Source of the DNA: Mycobacterium sp. 852002-51961_SCH5331710
GTDB lineage: Bacteria; Actinomycetota; Actinomycetes; Mycobacteriales; Mycobacteriaceae
Assembly (NCBI RefSeq): GCF_001665535.1
Contig: NZ_LZSQ01000077.1
Location: 1 to 48,306 of the forward strand
Direction: 5' to 3'
Length of the DNA: 48,306 bases
Numbering within the stretch: position 1 is the first letter of the stretch; every line of letters starts with the position of its first letter. The notes beneath the pieces were generated by a model. It saw only the letters and a list, made by a program, of their open reading frames with translations, searched no databases and was not told the origin of the DNA. Shown one piece after another: positions 1 through 6,448 of the stretch. Position numbers and translations under genes: made by a program.

Positions 1-7
1 AGCTGCA

Positions 8-41
8 GTCTCGTGGGCTCGGAGATGTGTATAAGAGACAG
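8..41 (+). other. Illumina Nextera read-2 transposase adapter (artefact)
   Basis: These 34 bases match the Nextera read-2 adapter base for base, ending in the 19-bp Tn5 mosaic end agatgtgtataagagacag (23-41). Bases 1-7 are leftover linker. This is library-construction sequence, not genome, so genomic DNA begins at 42 and the base order before that has no biological meaning. Confidence 0.98.
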
Positions 42-344
42 GCCGCCGCCTGCGTGACTCGCCGGCCGCCGTGTCGGCAAATCCGCACCCGACGCCGCGC
101 GAGGCGGTCGCGGCGTAGGTGGTGCCCACGCGGGTTGCCCGCACGGACCAGTCGGTGCGCCGGGCGCGGATAACGCTGGCTTCGACCCCCTGTTGCTATC
201 GATCGAGGGGGTCGGCTGACCGGGCGGGGTGAAACGTTCTGAACAGCGGATTCGATATGCGCTGTGAAGTCGACACCGACATGCGCCTACGGGCCCGACT
301 TGCGATTACCGGGGGAACCTCATGAGACGACTTAGGATGGAAGT
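42..344. other. Non-coding or gene-end stretch at the contig edge
   Basis: I see no complete gene here. One plus-strand frame is open from the adapter to a TAG at 116-118 and reads like a protein tail (SANPHPTPREAVAA at its end), so a truncated upstream gene may stop there, but 24 residues cannot be identified. A hairpin follows at 184-213. The last 20 bases carry a nine-codon frame (ATG 322, TGA 349-351) that overlaps the GTG start of the transpeptidase gene. Confidence 0.3.
184..213 (+). terminator. Possible terminator hairpin
   Basis: gaccccct (184-191) pairs perfectly with agggggtc (206-213) around a 14-nt loop. There is no T tract, as is common in mycobacteria. Its position downstream of the possible truncated reading frame ending at 118 and upstream of the transpeptidase gene suits a terminator, but this is inference. 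Confidence 0.3.
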
Positions 345-1091
345 GTGCTGAAGCTACGAAATCTGCTCGCGGTGGCGAGCCTCGCGGTACTCACCGTGGT
401 CTCCGCCCCGACTAGTTCCGCGGGTGTCGCAACGCCGACCGATGTAGCCAGCATTCAACCGGCCGGCCAGACAGTCGGTGTGGCACATCCGATCACGGTG
501 ACGTTCAACCGGGCGATCGAAGACCGCGCGGCCGCCGAGCGCACCTTTGCGGTGTCCGCGCCGACCATGCCCGCCGGGACTCAGGCCGGGAAGTTCGCCT
601 GGCTCGATGACCGTGTGCTGCAGTGGACTCCGGAGCAGTTCTTCCCGGCGCATTCGACCATCACAGTCACGGCGGGGAACACCAAGGCCAGTTTCCAGAC
701 CGGAGCCGAGGTGCTCGGGGTGGCCGACATCGACGCCCACACCTTCACCGTCAGCATCGACGGCGAAACCATGCGCGAGATGCCCGCATCGATGGGCAAG
801 CCGAAGTACCCGACACCCAGGGGATCGTTCACGGTGCTCGAGAAGCAGAGCCCGGTGATCATGGATTCGCGCACCATCGGCATTCCGCTGTCCGATCCCG
901 AGGGTTACAAGCTCACCGTCTACTACGCGGTTCGCATCAACTGGGGTGGGGTGTACGTGCACTCCGCACCGTGGTCGACGGGTTCGCAGGGGTATGAGAA
1001 CGTCAGCCACGGCTGCATCAATCTCAGCCCGGACAACGCAGCGTGGTACTACGACACGGTGAGCATCGGCGACCCGGTCATCGTTCAGTAG
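345..1091 (+). CDS. ldtA: L,D-transpeptidase (LdtMt1-like, YkuD domain)
   Basis: Peptidoglycan cross-linking enzyme that makes 3-3 links between meso-diaminopimelate residues; it acts outside the membrane. The 248-residue protein has an N-terminal signal segment (about 1-26), an Ig-like domain (about 35-125, with VGVAHPITVTFN) and a C-terminal YkuD domain. The catalytic Cys lies in SHGCINLSPDNAAWYYD near the end, with the upstream His in VYVHSAPWS. Length and motif order match M. tuberculosis LdtMt1 (Rv0116c, about 251 aa), recalled from memory. The start is GTG at 345 behind ggatggaa. It is monocistronic and convergent with the next gene across a strong hairpin. Confidence 0.88.
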   Translation: MLKLRNLLAVASLAVLTVVSAPTSSAGVATPTDVASIQPAGQTVGVAHPITVTFNRAIEDRAAAERTFAVSAPTMPAGTQAGKFAWLDDRVLQWTPEQFFPAHSTITVTAGNTKASFQTGAEVLGVADIDAHTFTVSIDGETMREMPASMGKPKYPTPRGSFTVLEKQSPVIMDSRTIGIPLSDPEGYKLTVYYAVRINWGGVYVHSAPWSTGSQGYENVSHGCINLSPDNAAWYYDTVSIGDPVIVQ

Positions 1092-1099
1092 CCGCCGAC

Positions 1100-1132
1100 A
1101 CCTTCACGCCGGTTGAGCGCCGGCGTGAAGGT
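1100..1132. terminator. Bidirectional terminator hairpin
   Basis: A perfect 13-bp stem, accttcacgccgg (1100-1112) with ccggcgtgaaggt (1120-1132), closes a 7-nt loop. It sits between the stop of the transpeptidase gene (1091) and the stop of the opposing hydroxylase gene (1104) and overlaps the latter's last codons, so it can serve both transcripts. Confidence 0.75.
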
Positions 1133-1781
1133 TCTTCGCCGTCGGTGAGTTCTCCACCGTGGACGGATCAGGGTACGTGCCGAGCACTCGGTCGGCCGTC
1201 CCGGAGCTGGTGACCGTGAACCAGTAGTGCTCGTTCTTGAAGTGATGATGGCGATGGTTACGCCAGACCGCCCGATAGAGAGCGGTTTTCGGTTTGTAGT
1301 CGCTGTGGATCAGATAGTGCGTCCACTCGTACACCAGTCCGAGCACGCCGATGCAGACGAGGTACGACAGCCCGAGACCCAGGCGGGGGAACGCCAGGAG
1401 GCCGATGGCGACGGTCACCGGTAAAACCCACGTGGCCAGGGACTTCCATGGGATGAAGATCAGCGGGATGCTGCGCGGATCGCTGTGGTGCCCCCGGTGT
1501 TCGCGGGCCAACAGCGGATCGATCGTCAAGGGTCCCAGCCGTTTCGGCCGCCAATGCAGGACGAAGACGTGGATGATCCATTCGAAGAACGGGAAGACCG
1601 CGAGCATCACCACCGGCACGACCGCATCGGTGATCTGCCAGTCGCCGACGACGATGCGGGCCACCGCCGCGGCCACCAGGGTGGCGCCGATCATCCAGGG
1701 GGAGGGGTGTTTTGAGAACTCACCGAGTGCATCAGCGAGCGTGAACGATTTGCGCGCGCGACGTGCGTCCGTGGTTGTCAT
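1104..1781 (-). CDS. Fatty-acid hydroxylase / sterol desaturase family membrane protein
   Basis: A 225-residue member of the di-iron membrane hydroxylase superfamily, which oxidises lipid or carotenoid chains. The His clusters are visible in order: [19 protein letters not shown] and [13 protein letters not shown]. They are set between hydrophobic helices (for example about 30-75 and 115-150). The length is typical of the short bacterial fatty-acid hydroxylase type. Its ATG overlaps the stop of the upstream GntR gene by 4 nt (ATGA, 1778-1781), so the two are translationally coupled and the regulator probably controls this enzyme. The substrate cannot be read from sequence. Confidence 0.8.
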   Translation of the reverse strand: MTTTDARRARKSFTLADALGEFSKHPSPWMIGATLVAAAVARIVVGDWQITDAVVPVVMLAVFPFFEWIIHVFVLHWRPKRLGPLTIDPLLAREHRGHHSDPRSIPLIFIPWKSLATWVLPVTVAIGLLAFPRLGLGLSYLVCIGVLGLVYEWTHYLIHSDYKPKTALYRAVWRNHRHHHFKNEHYWFTVTSSGTADRVLGTYPDPSTVENSPTAKNLHAGAQPA

Positions 1782-2500
1782 CGCTGTTTCTCCAGATCGT
1801 CGAGAGCGTGCAGCAGGGCTGTCGTCGCCGGCTCGAGAAGGTTCTGGGCGGCCTGCCGGGCCCGCGGCGGATCGCCGGCCGTGATCGCGTCGGCCAATTC
1901 CCGGTAGGCCTGCGGCCTGCCGACCTCGTCGGCCATCACCGCCGCTAGTGCGGGGAGCGCCGGTTCGTAGGTGGCCCGCAGTGTGTTGTACATCAGCCGG
2001 AAGGCGATCGAGTCGGCGCCGTCGACGATGTGGTCCCAGAACGTCAGGGCGTGACGTTGCTGTTCGACGGGATCGTCCGCGGCGGCCAGGTCCTGCAGAG
2101 CTTGATCGAGCGATGGGGCCAGGTTCGTGCCGCCGCGTTCGGCGGCCAGTTCGGCGACTTTGGGGCCGTTGTGCAGCCGCGTCTCGAGGATGCTCCGGAC
2201 GACGGACAGATCGAGTTCGCCGCCCCGGATCAGGAGGCGGGGAAGCAGGTCCAGGCCGGCGTGGCGCCGGAAGTCACGGACCGTGGTGGCGTCGCCCTGG
2301 CGCACCTCAACCAGACCCGCGGCCGTGAGCCGCTTGAGCGCCTCGCGGACAGCGGGGCGGGAGACGCCGAGGACCTCGGCCAATCTGCGCTCGCTGGGCA
2401 GCGACTCGCCGGGCTGCATCTGCCCGCTGAGCACCTCCGACACGATCTGCTCGAACACGTCTTCGGGCACGGAGCGCCGATTTACCGGTTGCAGGGCCAT
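1778..2500 (-). CDS. FadR-subfamily GntR transcriptional regulator
   Basis: A 240-residue repressor-type protein. The N-terminal winged helix-turn-helix (about 10-72) includes [40 protein letters not shown], cited by its key segments [20 protein letters not shown]. The C-terminal all-helical FCD ligand-binding domain (about 95-220) contains [15 protein letters not shown] and the metal-binding-type His residues [10 protein letters not shown]. It is first in a two-gene operon with the hydroxylase, and a palindromic operator candidate lies 37-47 bp upstream. The ligand is probably an acid or acyl compound, as for most FCD proteins (inference). Confidence 0.85.
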   Translation of the reverse strand: MALQPVNRRSVPEDVFEQIVSEVLSGQMQPGESLPSERRLAEVLGVSRPAVREALKRLTAAGLVEVRQGDATTVRDFRRHAGLDLLPRLLIRGGELDLSVVRSILETRLHNGPKVAELAAERGGTNLAPSLDQALQDLAAADDPVEQQRHALTFWDHIVDGADSIAFRLMYNTLRATYEPALPALAAVMADEVGRPQAYRELADAITAGDPPRARQAAQNLLEPATTALLHALDDLEKQR

Positions 2501-2536
2501 GCCGCCAGAGTGCCAGCCGACCGGACAGAGGTCAAG

Positions 2537-2547
2537 TGGTCAGACCA
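2537..2547. promoter_or_regulatory. FadR/GntR-type operator
   Basis: tggtcagacca is a perfect 11-bp palindrome and fits the FadR-subfamily consensus tnGTnnnACna. It lies just upstream of the GntR gene start at 2500, so autoregulation of the GntR-hydroxylase operon is likely. Confidence 0.6.
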
Positions 2548-2551
2548 GTGA

Positions 2552-2923
2552 TCAAGAAGCGGAGAGGCGTTCCTTCATCATCTCGGCCAGCGTCAACGTC
2601 GCCGACAGGGGTCGGACCATCACCGTGAGCTCACTGATCGCGCCGCTCTCGTCGGTTCGGATGAAGTCGCAGCCTTCGATGTCCTTGTCGCCGACCTTGG
2701 CCTGGAACATCAACGCGTGATCGGACGCGTCGGGCGCTCCGATCTCGCGGACGTACCGGAAGTCTTCGAAGACCTCCATCACGGCCTTCAGGATGTGGCG
2801 CAGCGCGTCGCGCCCCTGGTAGGGGGTGAAGACGACGGGGCTACGGAACACAACGTCGTCGCGGCACAACGCCATCATGGCGTCGAGGTCGGCGGCCTCC
2901 ACCGCTTGGCGAAATTTGTGCAC
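2552..2923 (-). CDS. NTF2-like / SnoaL-fold protein
   Basis: A 123-residue cone-fold protein of the nuclear-transport-factor-2/SnoaL superfamily, whose members are small isomerases, hydrolases or binding proteins. Typical features are the opening helix with FRQAVEAADLDAMMALCRDDVVFRSP, given here by its core AADLDAMMALCRDDVVFRSP, then YQGRDALRHILKAVMEVF and a C-terminal sheet. The start is GTG at 2923, 9 nt after the stop of the lipoprotein gene, so the two are probably co-transcribed. No substrate can be inferred. Confidence 0.75.
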   Translation of the reverse strand: MHKFRQAVEAADLDAMMALCRDDVVFRSPVVFTPYQGRDALRHILKAVMEVFEDFRYVREIGAPDASDHALMFQAKVGDKDIEGCDFIRTDESGAISELTVMVRPLSATLTLAEMMKERLSAS

Positions 2924-2932
2924 GGTGCCCGC

Positions 2933-3352
2933 TCAGCAGTTGGCTTCGATACGGAAGGTGGCAGTCACCGCGTTGCTTGGGTTGTCGGTGAAGGAGCCGT
3001 CGGCCGAACCGGTGATCGTGAACTTGCCACCGGTGCCCTTCACCTCAGCCTCGCCGATGTTCCCTTTCCAGAAGTTGCCGGTGAAGCCACCGAAGTCGTT
3101 GAACGTGACCGCCTCGACGGTCACCTTGTCTCCGGTGCCGATGTTGGCCGTGAAGCCTTTCGTGTCCTCGGGCGTCTCGATCGTCCACAGCCACCCGGAT
3201 TGCTTGCACAACACCGCGTGCGGGCCACCGGTGCTCTCGCCGTTGATGGTTACCTTCGCGGTCGTCCCCCCGAGTGCGGCGGGCGGCGTCGAGCAGCCCG
3301 CGGCACCGGCGACGAGCATGACTGCGGCTGCCGCAACGAGTCGGTTGTCCAT
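2933..3352 (-). CDS. LpqH-like (19 kDa antigen family) lipoprotein
   Basis: A 139-residue surface lipoprotein. It has a short signal peptide (MDNRLVAAAAVMLVAGAAGC), with the lipid-modified Cys at 20, and a beta-rich domain ending in a Cys (FRIEANC). The other Cys is in AVLCKQSG. The pattern of an early Cys and a C-terminal VTC/ANC Cys, with a GxxGxFTITGSADG segment, is that of the mycobacterial 19 kDa/LpqH family. An 11-codon longer frame exists, but this ATG places the lipobox correctly. It is followed closely by the NTF2-like gene. Confidence 0.72.
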   Translation of the reverse strand: MDNRLVAAAAVMLVAGAAGCSTPPAALGGTTAKVTINGESTGGPHAVLCKQSGWLWTIETPEDTKGFTANIGTGDKVTVEAVTFNDFGGFTGNFWKGNIGEAEVKGTGGKFTITGSADGSFTDNPSNAVTATFRIEANC

Positions 3353-3432
3353 GACGCCAGACTCTATTGGTGTTTGCGGCCGCACATGCGCGGTTCGGTC
3401 GGACTACCCGCAGAGCAGGACACTCGTGCCGA

Positions 3433-4209
3433 TCACCGCAAGGCGGTCGCGGTGGCGTCGTCGGCGGGGAGGAAGGCCTCGATGGAGAGCTCAGCGGCGG
3501 TGAGGTCGAGCGCGGTGCCGAATGTCGTGACGGTGGACAGAAAGGTCAGCAGCCGCCCGTCGGGTGTGTAGAGCTCGAGCGGCACCGCGACGCCGCCCAG
3601 ATCCGACGAGCCGCCGGAACCGCCGGGGTAGGAATCGATTTCGGCCAGCAACGTCGACAGCTCGTGCGATCCGCTGACGGCGACCTCGCGCCGGAGGCGC
3701 TCGATGAGATGGTGTCGCCACTGCGCGAGGTTACGGATCCGGGGCGCCAACCCGTCGGGGTGCAGGGCGATCCGCAACGCGTTGGGCGGTTGGAGAAGCT
3801 CGGGGGCTACACCCTCCAACAACACGCCGGTACCCTCGTTCGCCCGCACGATCTGCCAACCGCGATCCACCACGATGCAGGTAAAGGGGTTGTAGGCGTT
3901 GAGGACTCGGTCGATCCCGGCCCGGACCGCGGCCATGTCCGGGTCGTCGAGTGAGCGCTCGGGATACACCGGAGCAAGGCCCGCCGCCAGCAAGAGCTGG
4001 TTCTGTTCGCGGCGCGGCACGTCGAGCACCTCGGCCAGCCGTAGCACCATCGTCCGGCTGGGCGCGGACCGGCCCGTTTCGATGAAGCTGACGTGCCGCG
4101 GCGACACCTCGGCCGCGATGGCCAGGTCGAGCTGACTGAGCCGACGACGCCGGCGCCACAACTTCAGCAGCCCGCCGAACGCCTGGGTCTGCACACCCGC
4201 GGAGGTCAT
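3433..4209 (-). CDS. XRE regulator with MmyB-like ligand-binding domain
   Basis: A 258-residue regulator. The N-terminal Cro/CI helix-turn-helix (about 8-65) has LSQLDLAIAAEVSPRHVSFI followed by ETGRSAPSR. The C-terminal MmyB-type (MLTR) ligand pocket is recognised by NPFTCIVVDRGWQIVRANEG and the later LYTPDGRLLTFLSTVTTFGTA-type beta segment, given in part. Such proteins are thought to bind fatty acids or related small molecules. ATG 4209 is used because the DNA-binding domain then begins about 10 residues in; an ATG at 4242 is possible. The gene stands alone, so its target is unknown. Confidence 0.85.
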   Translation of the reverse strand: MTSAGVQTQAFGGLLKLWRRRRRLSQLDLAIAAEVSPRHVSFIETGRSAPSRTMVLRLAEVLDVPRREQNQLLLAAGLAPVYPERSLDDPDMAAVRAGIDRVLNAYNPFTCIVVDRGWQIVRANEGTGVLLEGVAPELLQPPNALRIALHPDGLAPRIRNLAQWRHHLIERLRREVAVSGSHELSTLLAEIDSYPGGSGGSSDLGGVAVPLELYTPDGRLLTFLSTVTTFGTALDLTAAELSIEAFLPADDATATALR

Positions 4210-4320
4210 GGTTGTCAGTGTGGCCTCTCGCGCACCGTGCATCCACTACGTCGCAGGTAATTGCGGCGGTTACCTCAGCGGGGGAGCGTTGACGGTGATC
4301 ATCGAGCAGAAAGGAGAATC

Positions 4321-4608
4321 ATGGGAACCCTTCCCGCCACGACGCCGATTCCGCGGTGGCTGCGGTTCGTGCTGATCTCCGACCGTGCCGGGTCGGCGTG
4401 GTACATCGGTGCCGGGTTCTTCTTCGCGCCCGTGCTGGCGGTGCTGTCGCCGTGGCCGGCGATCACCGCGGTGTGCTGGGCCGTCATCGGGCTCTTCGGG
4501 CTATGGCTCGGACTGCTCGGCATCGCGATGGCGACCGGGCTGGCGATGGTCTTGAAGTCGAACGGCGAAATACCCGAGGAGTATTGGCGCTCGATCATCG
4601 ACTACTGA
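4321..4608 (+). CDS. Small two-helix membrane protein
   Basis: A 95-residue protein with a cytosolic N-terminus (PATTPIPRWLRFVLISDRAG) and two hydrophobic segments (about 28-48 and 53-78), then a polar tail ending in PEEYWRSIIDY. The start is fixed by a strong ribosome site, aaaggag (4310-4316), just before ATG 4321; longer frames upstream lack one. I recognise no family. It is convergent with the nuclease remnant. Confidence 0.7.
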   Translation: MGTLPATTPIPRWLRFVLISDRAGSAWYIGAGFFFAPVLAVLSPWPAITAVCWAVIGLFGLWLGLLGIAMATGLAMVLKSNGEIPEEYWRSIIDY

Positions 4609-4703
4609 CGCGCCTCAGATGGCGCTGTGATCGAGTGTCGTGGCTCCACTGTTTCTATGCGATGGCACCGCACAACCCGCAGCCCGTTGGTGTGGACAGA
4701 CAC

Positions 4704-5118
4704 TCATGTGTCGCATGCGGTGCCGTCGCCGTCTCGGTCGAGCCCTTTGCGATAACCCGGCTCGCCGACCTGAATTGGGGCGGCCCCGGCGGCGCGTGCT
4801 GCATCGCAATTCTTGTAGTAGACGCTCGCGGGCGACGCCGGCGCCGAAGGTACCGGGGGAGGCGGGGCGAGCGACGGCGATGGAACAGTCGCCGCCGACC
4901 CGCTCGTGACTGTTGCCGGTCTGGAAGCCGTATCGCCATTGCACGGTGGGCCCCAGAGCCCACGCTTTGCCTCCTTGGCCTCCCGCTCGGCCGCCGCTAT
5001 TGCGGCGTAGCGGCTCACGGGCACACCGCCATATACATAGCTGCGTGCCGCGCCAGCGCGGGCCGCCTCGACCGAGTAGTCCCAATCATCAGCTCGGACA
5101 AGGTATGCCAGGGTGCGG
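4704..5118 (-). pseudogene. C-terminal half of a split thermonuclease (SNase-Excalibur)
   Basis: Read on the minus strand from 5118, the open frame encodes RTLAYLVRADDWDYSVEAAR and continues to AAAEREAKEAKRGLWGPPC, the end of a staphylococcal-nuclease fold. A Pro/Ser linker and an Excalibur calcium-binding domain follow, with YYKNCDAARAAG and DRDGDGTACD near the stop. There is no SNase N-terminus, signal peptide or catalytic Arg/Asp/Glu here; these lie 15 kb away at 20246-20625. A GTG at 5024 could still give a 106-residue Excalibur fragment. The frame stays open only to a TAA inside the mobile element (5181-5183). The break sits exactly at the element's left end. Confidence 0.88.
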
Positions 5119-5129
5119 TTAACTGCACT
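5119..5129 (+). repeat. Left terminal inverted repeat of the element
   Basis: ttaactgcact. It pairs with the right end at 20235-20245 with one mismatch. It directly abuts the core gtgcgg (5113-5118) inside the broken nuclease gene. Confidence 0.75.
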
Positions 5130-5149
5130 TGGGGGTCCACCACTTGGGG
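5126..5149 (+). repeat. Tandem 9-bp repeats near the left end (possible recombinase arm sites)
   Basis: cacttgggg occurs at 5126-5134 and again at 5141-5149, a 15-bp spacing, immediately inside the left end and upstream of the first recombinase gene. Spaced repeats in this position suit binding of a recombinase or accessory protein. No copy was found in the right-end 140 bp. Confidence 0.45.
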
Positions 5150-5221
5150 CTGTGCAATCCCAGCTTGTCGGTCGGTGCGTTTAGCCTCCAAGCAGATTGA
5201 CCTTCCAGACCAGGGGCTGCG

Positions 5222-6448
5222 ATGGACGATGGAATCGAACCGAGACCAGTCGAAACTCTCGATGTGCCAAGGGTCGGTGCGGTCTTGCGCGGCGACACCG
5301 GCTCGTTGCCGTGGCGGATGGTTGATGGGTCCGGTGCCGGTGTCGACCATGTCAATGTTTGGTTGGCTGACCTCGATGCAAGCGACTGCTCGCCTGCAAC
5401 GTTGCGGGCGTATGCGTACGACCTCCTGAGTTGGACTCGGTTCCTTGGCGTACTTCAGGTTTCATGGGCGCAGGCAACCCGGGCTGAAGTCCGGGACTGG
5501 GTGCGGTGGTACCGGTGCCGGGAGAATCCTCAACGACGACGCAGCTCGTCGAGTTCGGATAGTCACCGACCAACTCCCGGTTCTGTTAACGAGCGCACCG
5601 GGAAGCCGTACCTGGAATCCTCGTACACGCGGTCGTCGATGAATCGCCGGCTCTCCTCGCTGAGCGGCTTCTACGAGTTCGCCCTCGAATCAGATCTGGG
5701 GCCGCTCATCAATCCGGTACCGAAATCGCGCGCCGACCTCACCAGGCTCGATGCGCACCGTCAACACTTCGACAGTCCGCGACCTGAGAAGCGTGCGCCT
5801 TATCGGCAGAAGCTGGTGGACCGTGCGCCGCGCGCGCTCAGCGACGCCCTGTACGAGGAGGTATTCACCTCGCTGAGAACCAACCGGGACCGCGCCATCG
5901 TCGCCACGGCGATTTCCTCTGGACTGCGCGCCAGTGAACTGCTCAGCATGCGCCGCGGGATGCTCCATGCTGCCGACCATACGGCCGACATAATCCCGAA
6001 GGGCGGCAACGGAAGTCGGGTTTTGGTCCGTATCAGTCCCGCCGCGTATCTCTGGATCGCCCGCTACCTTGCTGAGCGCCCCGCAGGGCCGCCGGAAGAG
6101 TCGGTCTGGATGACATTGCGGGGCACTCCACGGCCCCTGAGCTATTGGGCCATGCGACAGATCCTCGAGCGCAGTAACGCGCTGCTCGGGTCCAACGTCA
6201 CGATGCACGATTTCCGACACACTTTCTGCATGCGTCTCGCCCAGGACGAGAACATGACCATCGCGGAGATGCAGGAGCTGATGCGGCACGCATCGATCGC
6301 CAGCACCACCCGCTACCTGCGACCCAGCGTCACCGAACTCATCGACAAACTCGACCAACACTGGAACCGGCCACCTGCACCTCCACCCGCCCCAGCGAAA
6401 GGCTATGCCGCAGAAGACCTCCACGTGCTGTTCGGGCGGGACTCCTGA
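5222..6448 (+). CDS. Tyrosine recombinase, TnpA-like
   Basis: A 408-residue site-specific recombinase, first of a coupled pair and 103 bp from the element's left end. The N-terminal SAM-like core-binding region spans about 40-160 (LRAYAYDLLSWTRFLGVLQV) and the catalytic domain about 205-375. All catalytic positions are present: Arg236 (SSGLRASEL), Lys260 (IIPKGGNGS), His329 and Arg332 (MHDFRHTF), His356 (LMRHASIASTTRYL) and nucleophile Tyr365. A Pro-rich tail follows. Tn554 TnpA is about 361 residues, so this one is slightly longer. ATG 5222 was chosen as the first start; its stop overlaps the ATG of the next gene. Confidence 0.9.
   Translation: MDDGIEPRPVETLDVPRVGAVLRGDTGSLPWRMVDGSGAGVDHVNVWLADLDASDCSPATLRAYAYDLLSWTRFLGVLQVSWAQATRAEVRDWVRWYRCRENPQRRRSSSSSDSHRPTPGSVNERTGKPYLESSYTRSSMNRRLSSLSGFYEFALESDLGPLINPVPKSRADLTRLDAHRQHFDSPRPEKRAPYRQKLVDRAPRALSDALYEEVFTSLRTNRDRAIVATAISSGLRASELLSMRRGMLHAADHTADIIPKGGNGSRVLVRISPAAYLWIARYLAERPAGPPEESVWMTLRGTPRPLSYWAMRQILERSNALLGSNVTMHDFRHTFCMRLAQDENMTIAEMQELMRHASIASTTRYLRPSVTELIDKLDQHWNRPPAPPPAPAKGYAAEDLHVLFGRDS

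Noticed and set aside
4704..5024. Treating the 106-codon frame from GTG 5024 as an intact small Excalibur gene
   Set aside because: The same frame continues upstream with clear SNase homology to the element junction, so it is the tail of a split gene.
5015..5350. A 111-codon minus-strand frame overlapping the element's left end
   Set aside because: Runs in a different frame from the SNase remnant, which carries the actual homology (RTLAYLVRADDWDY).
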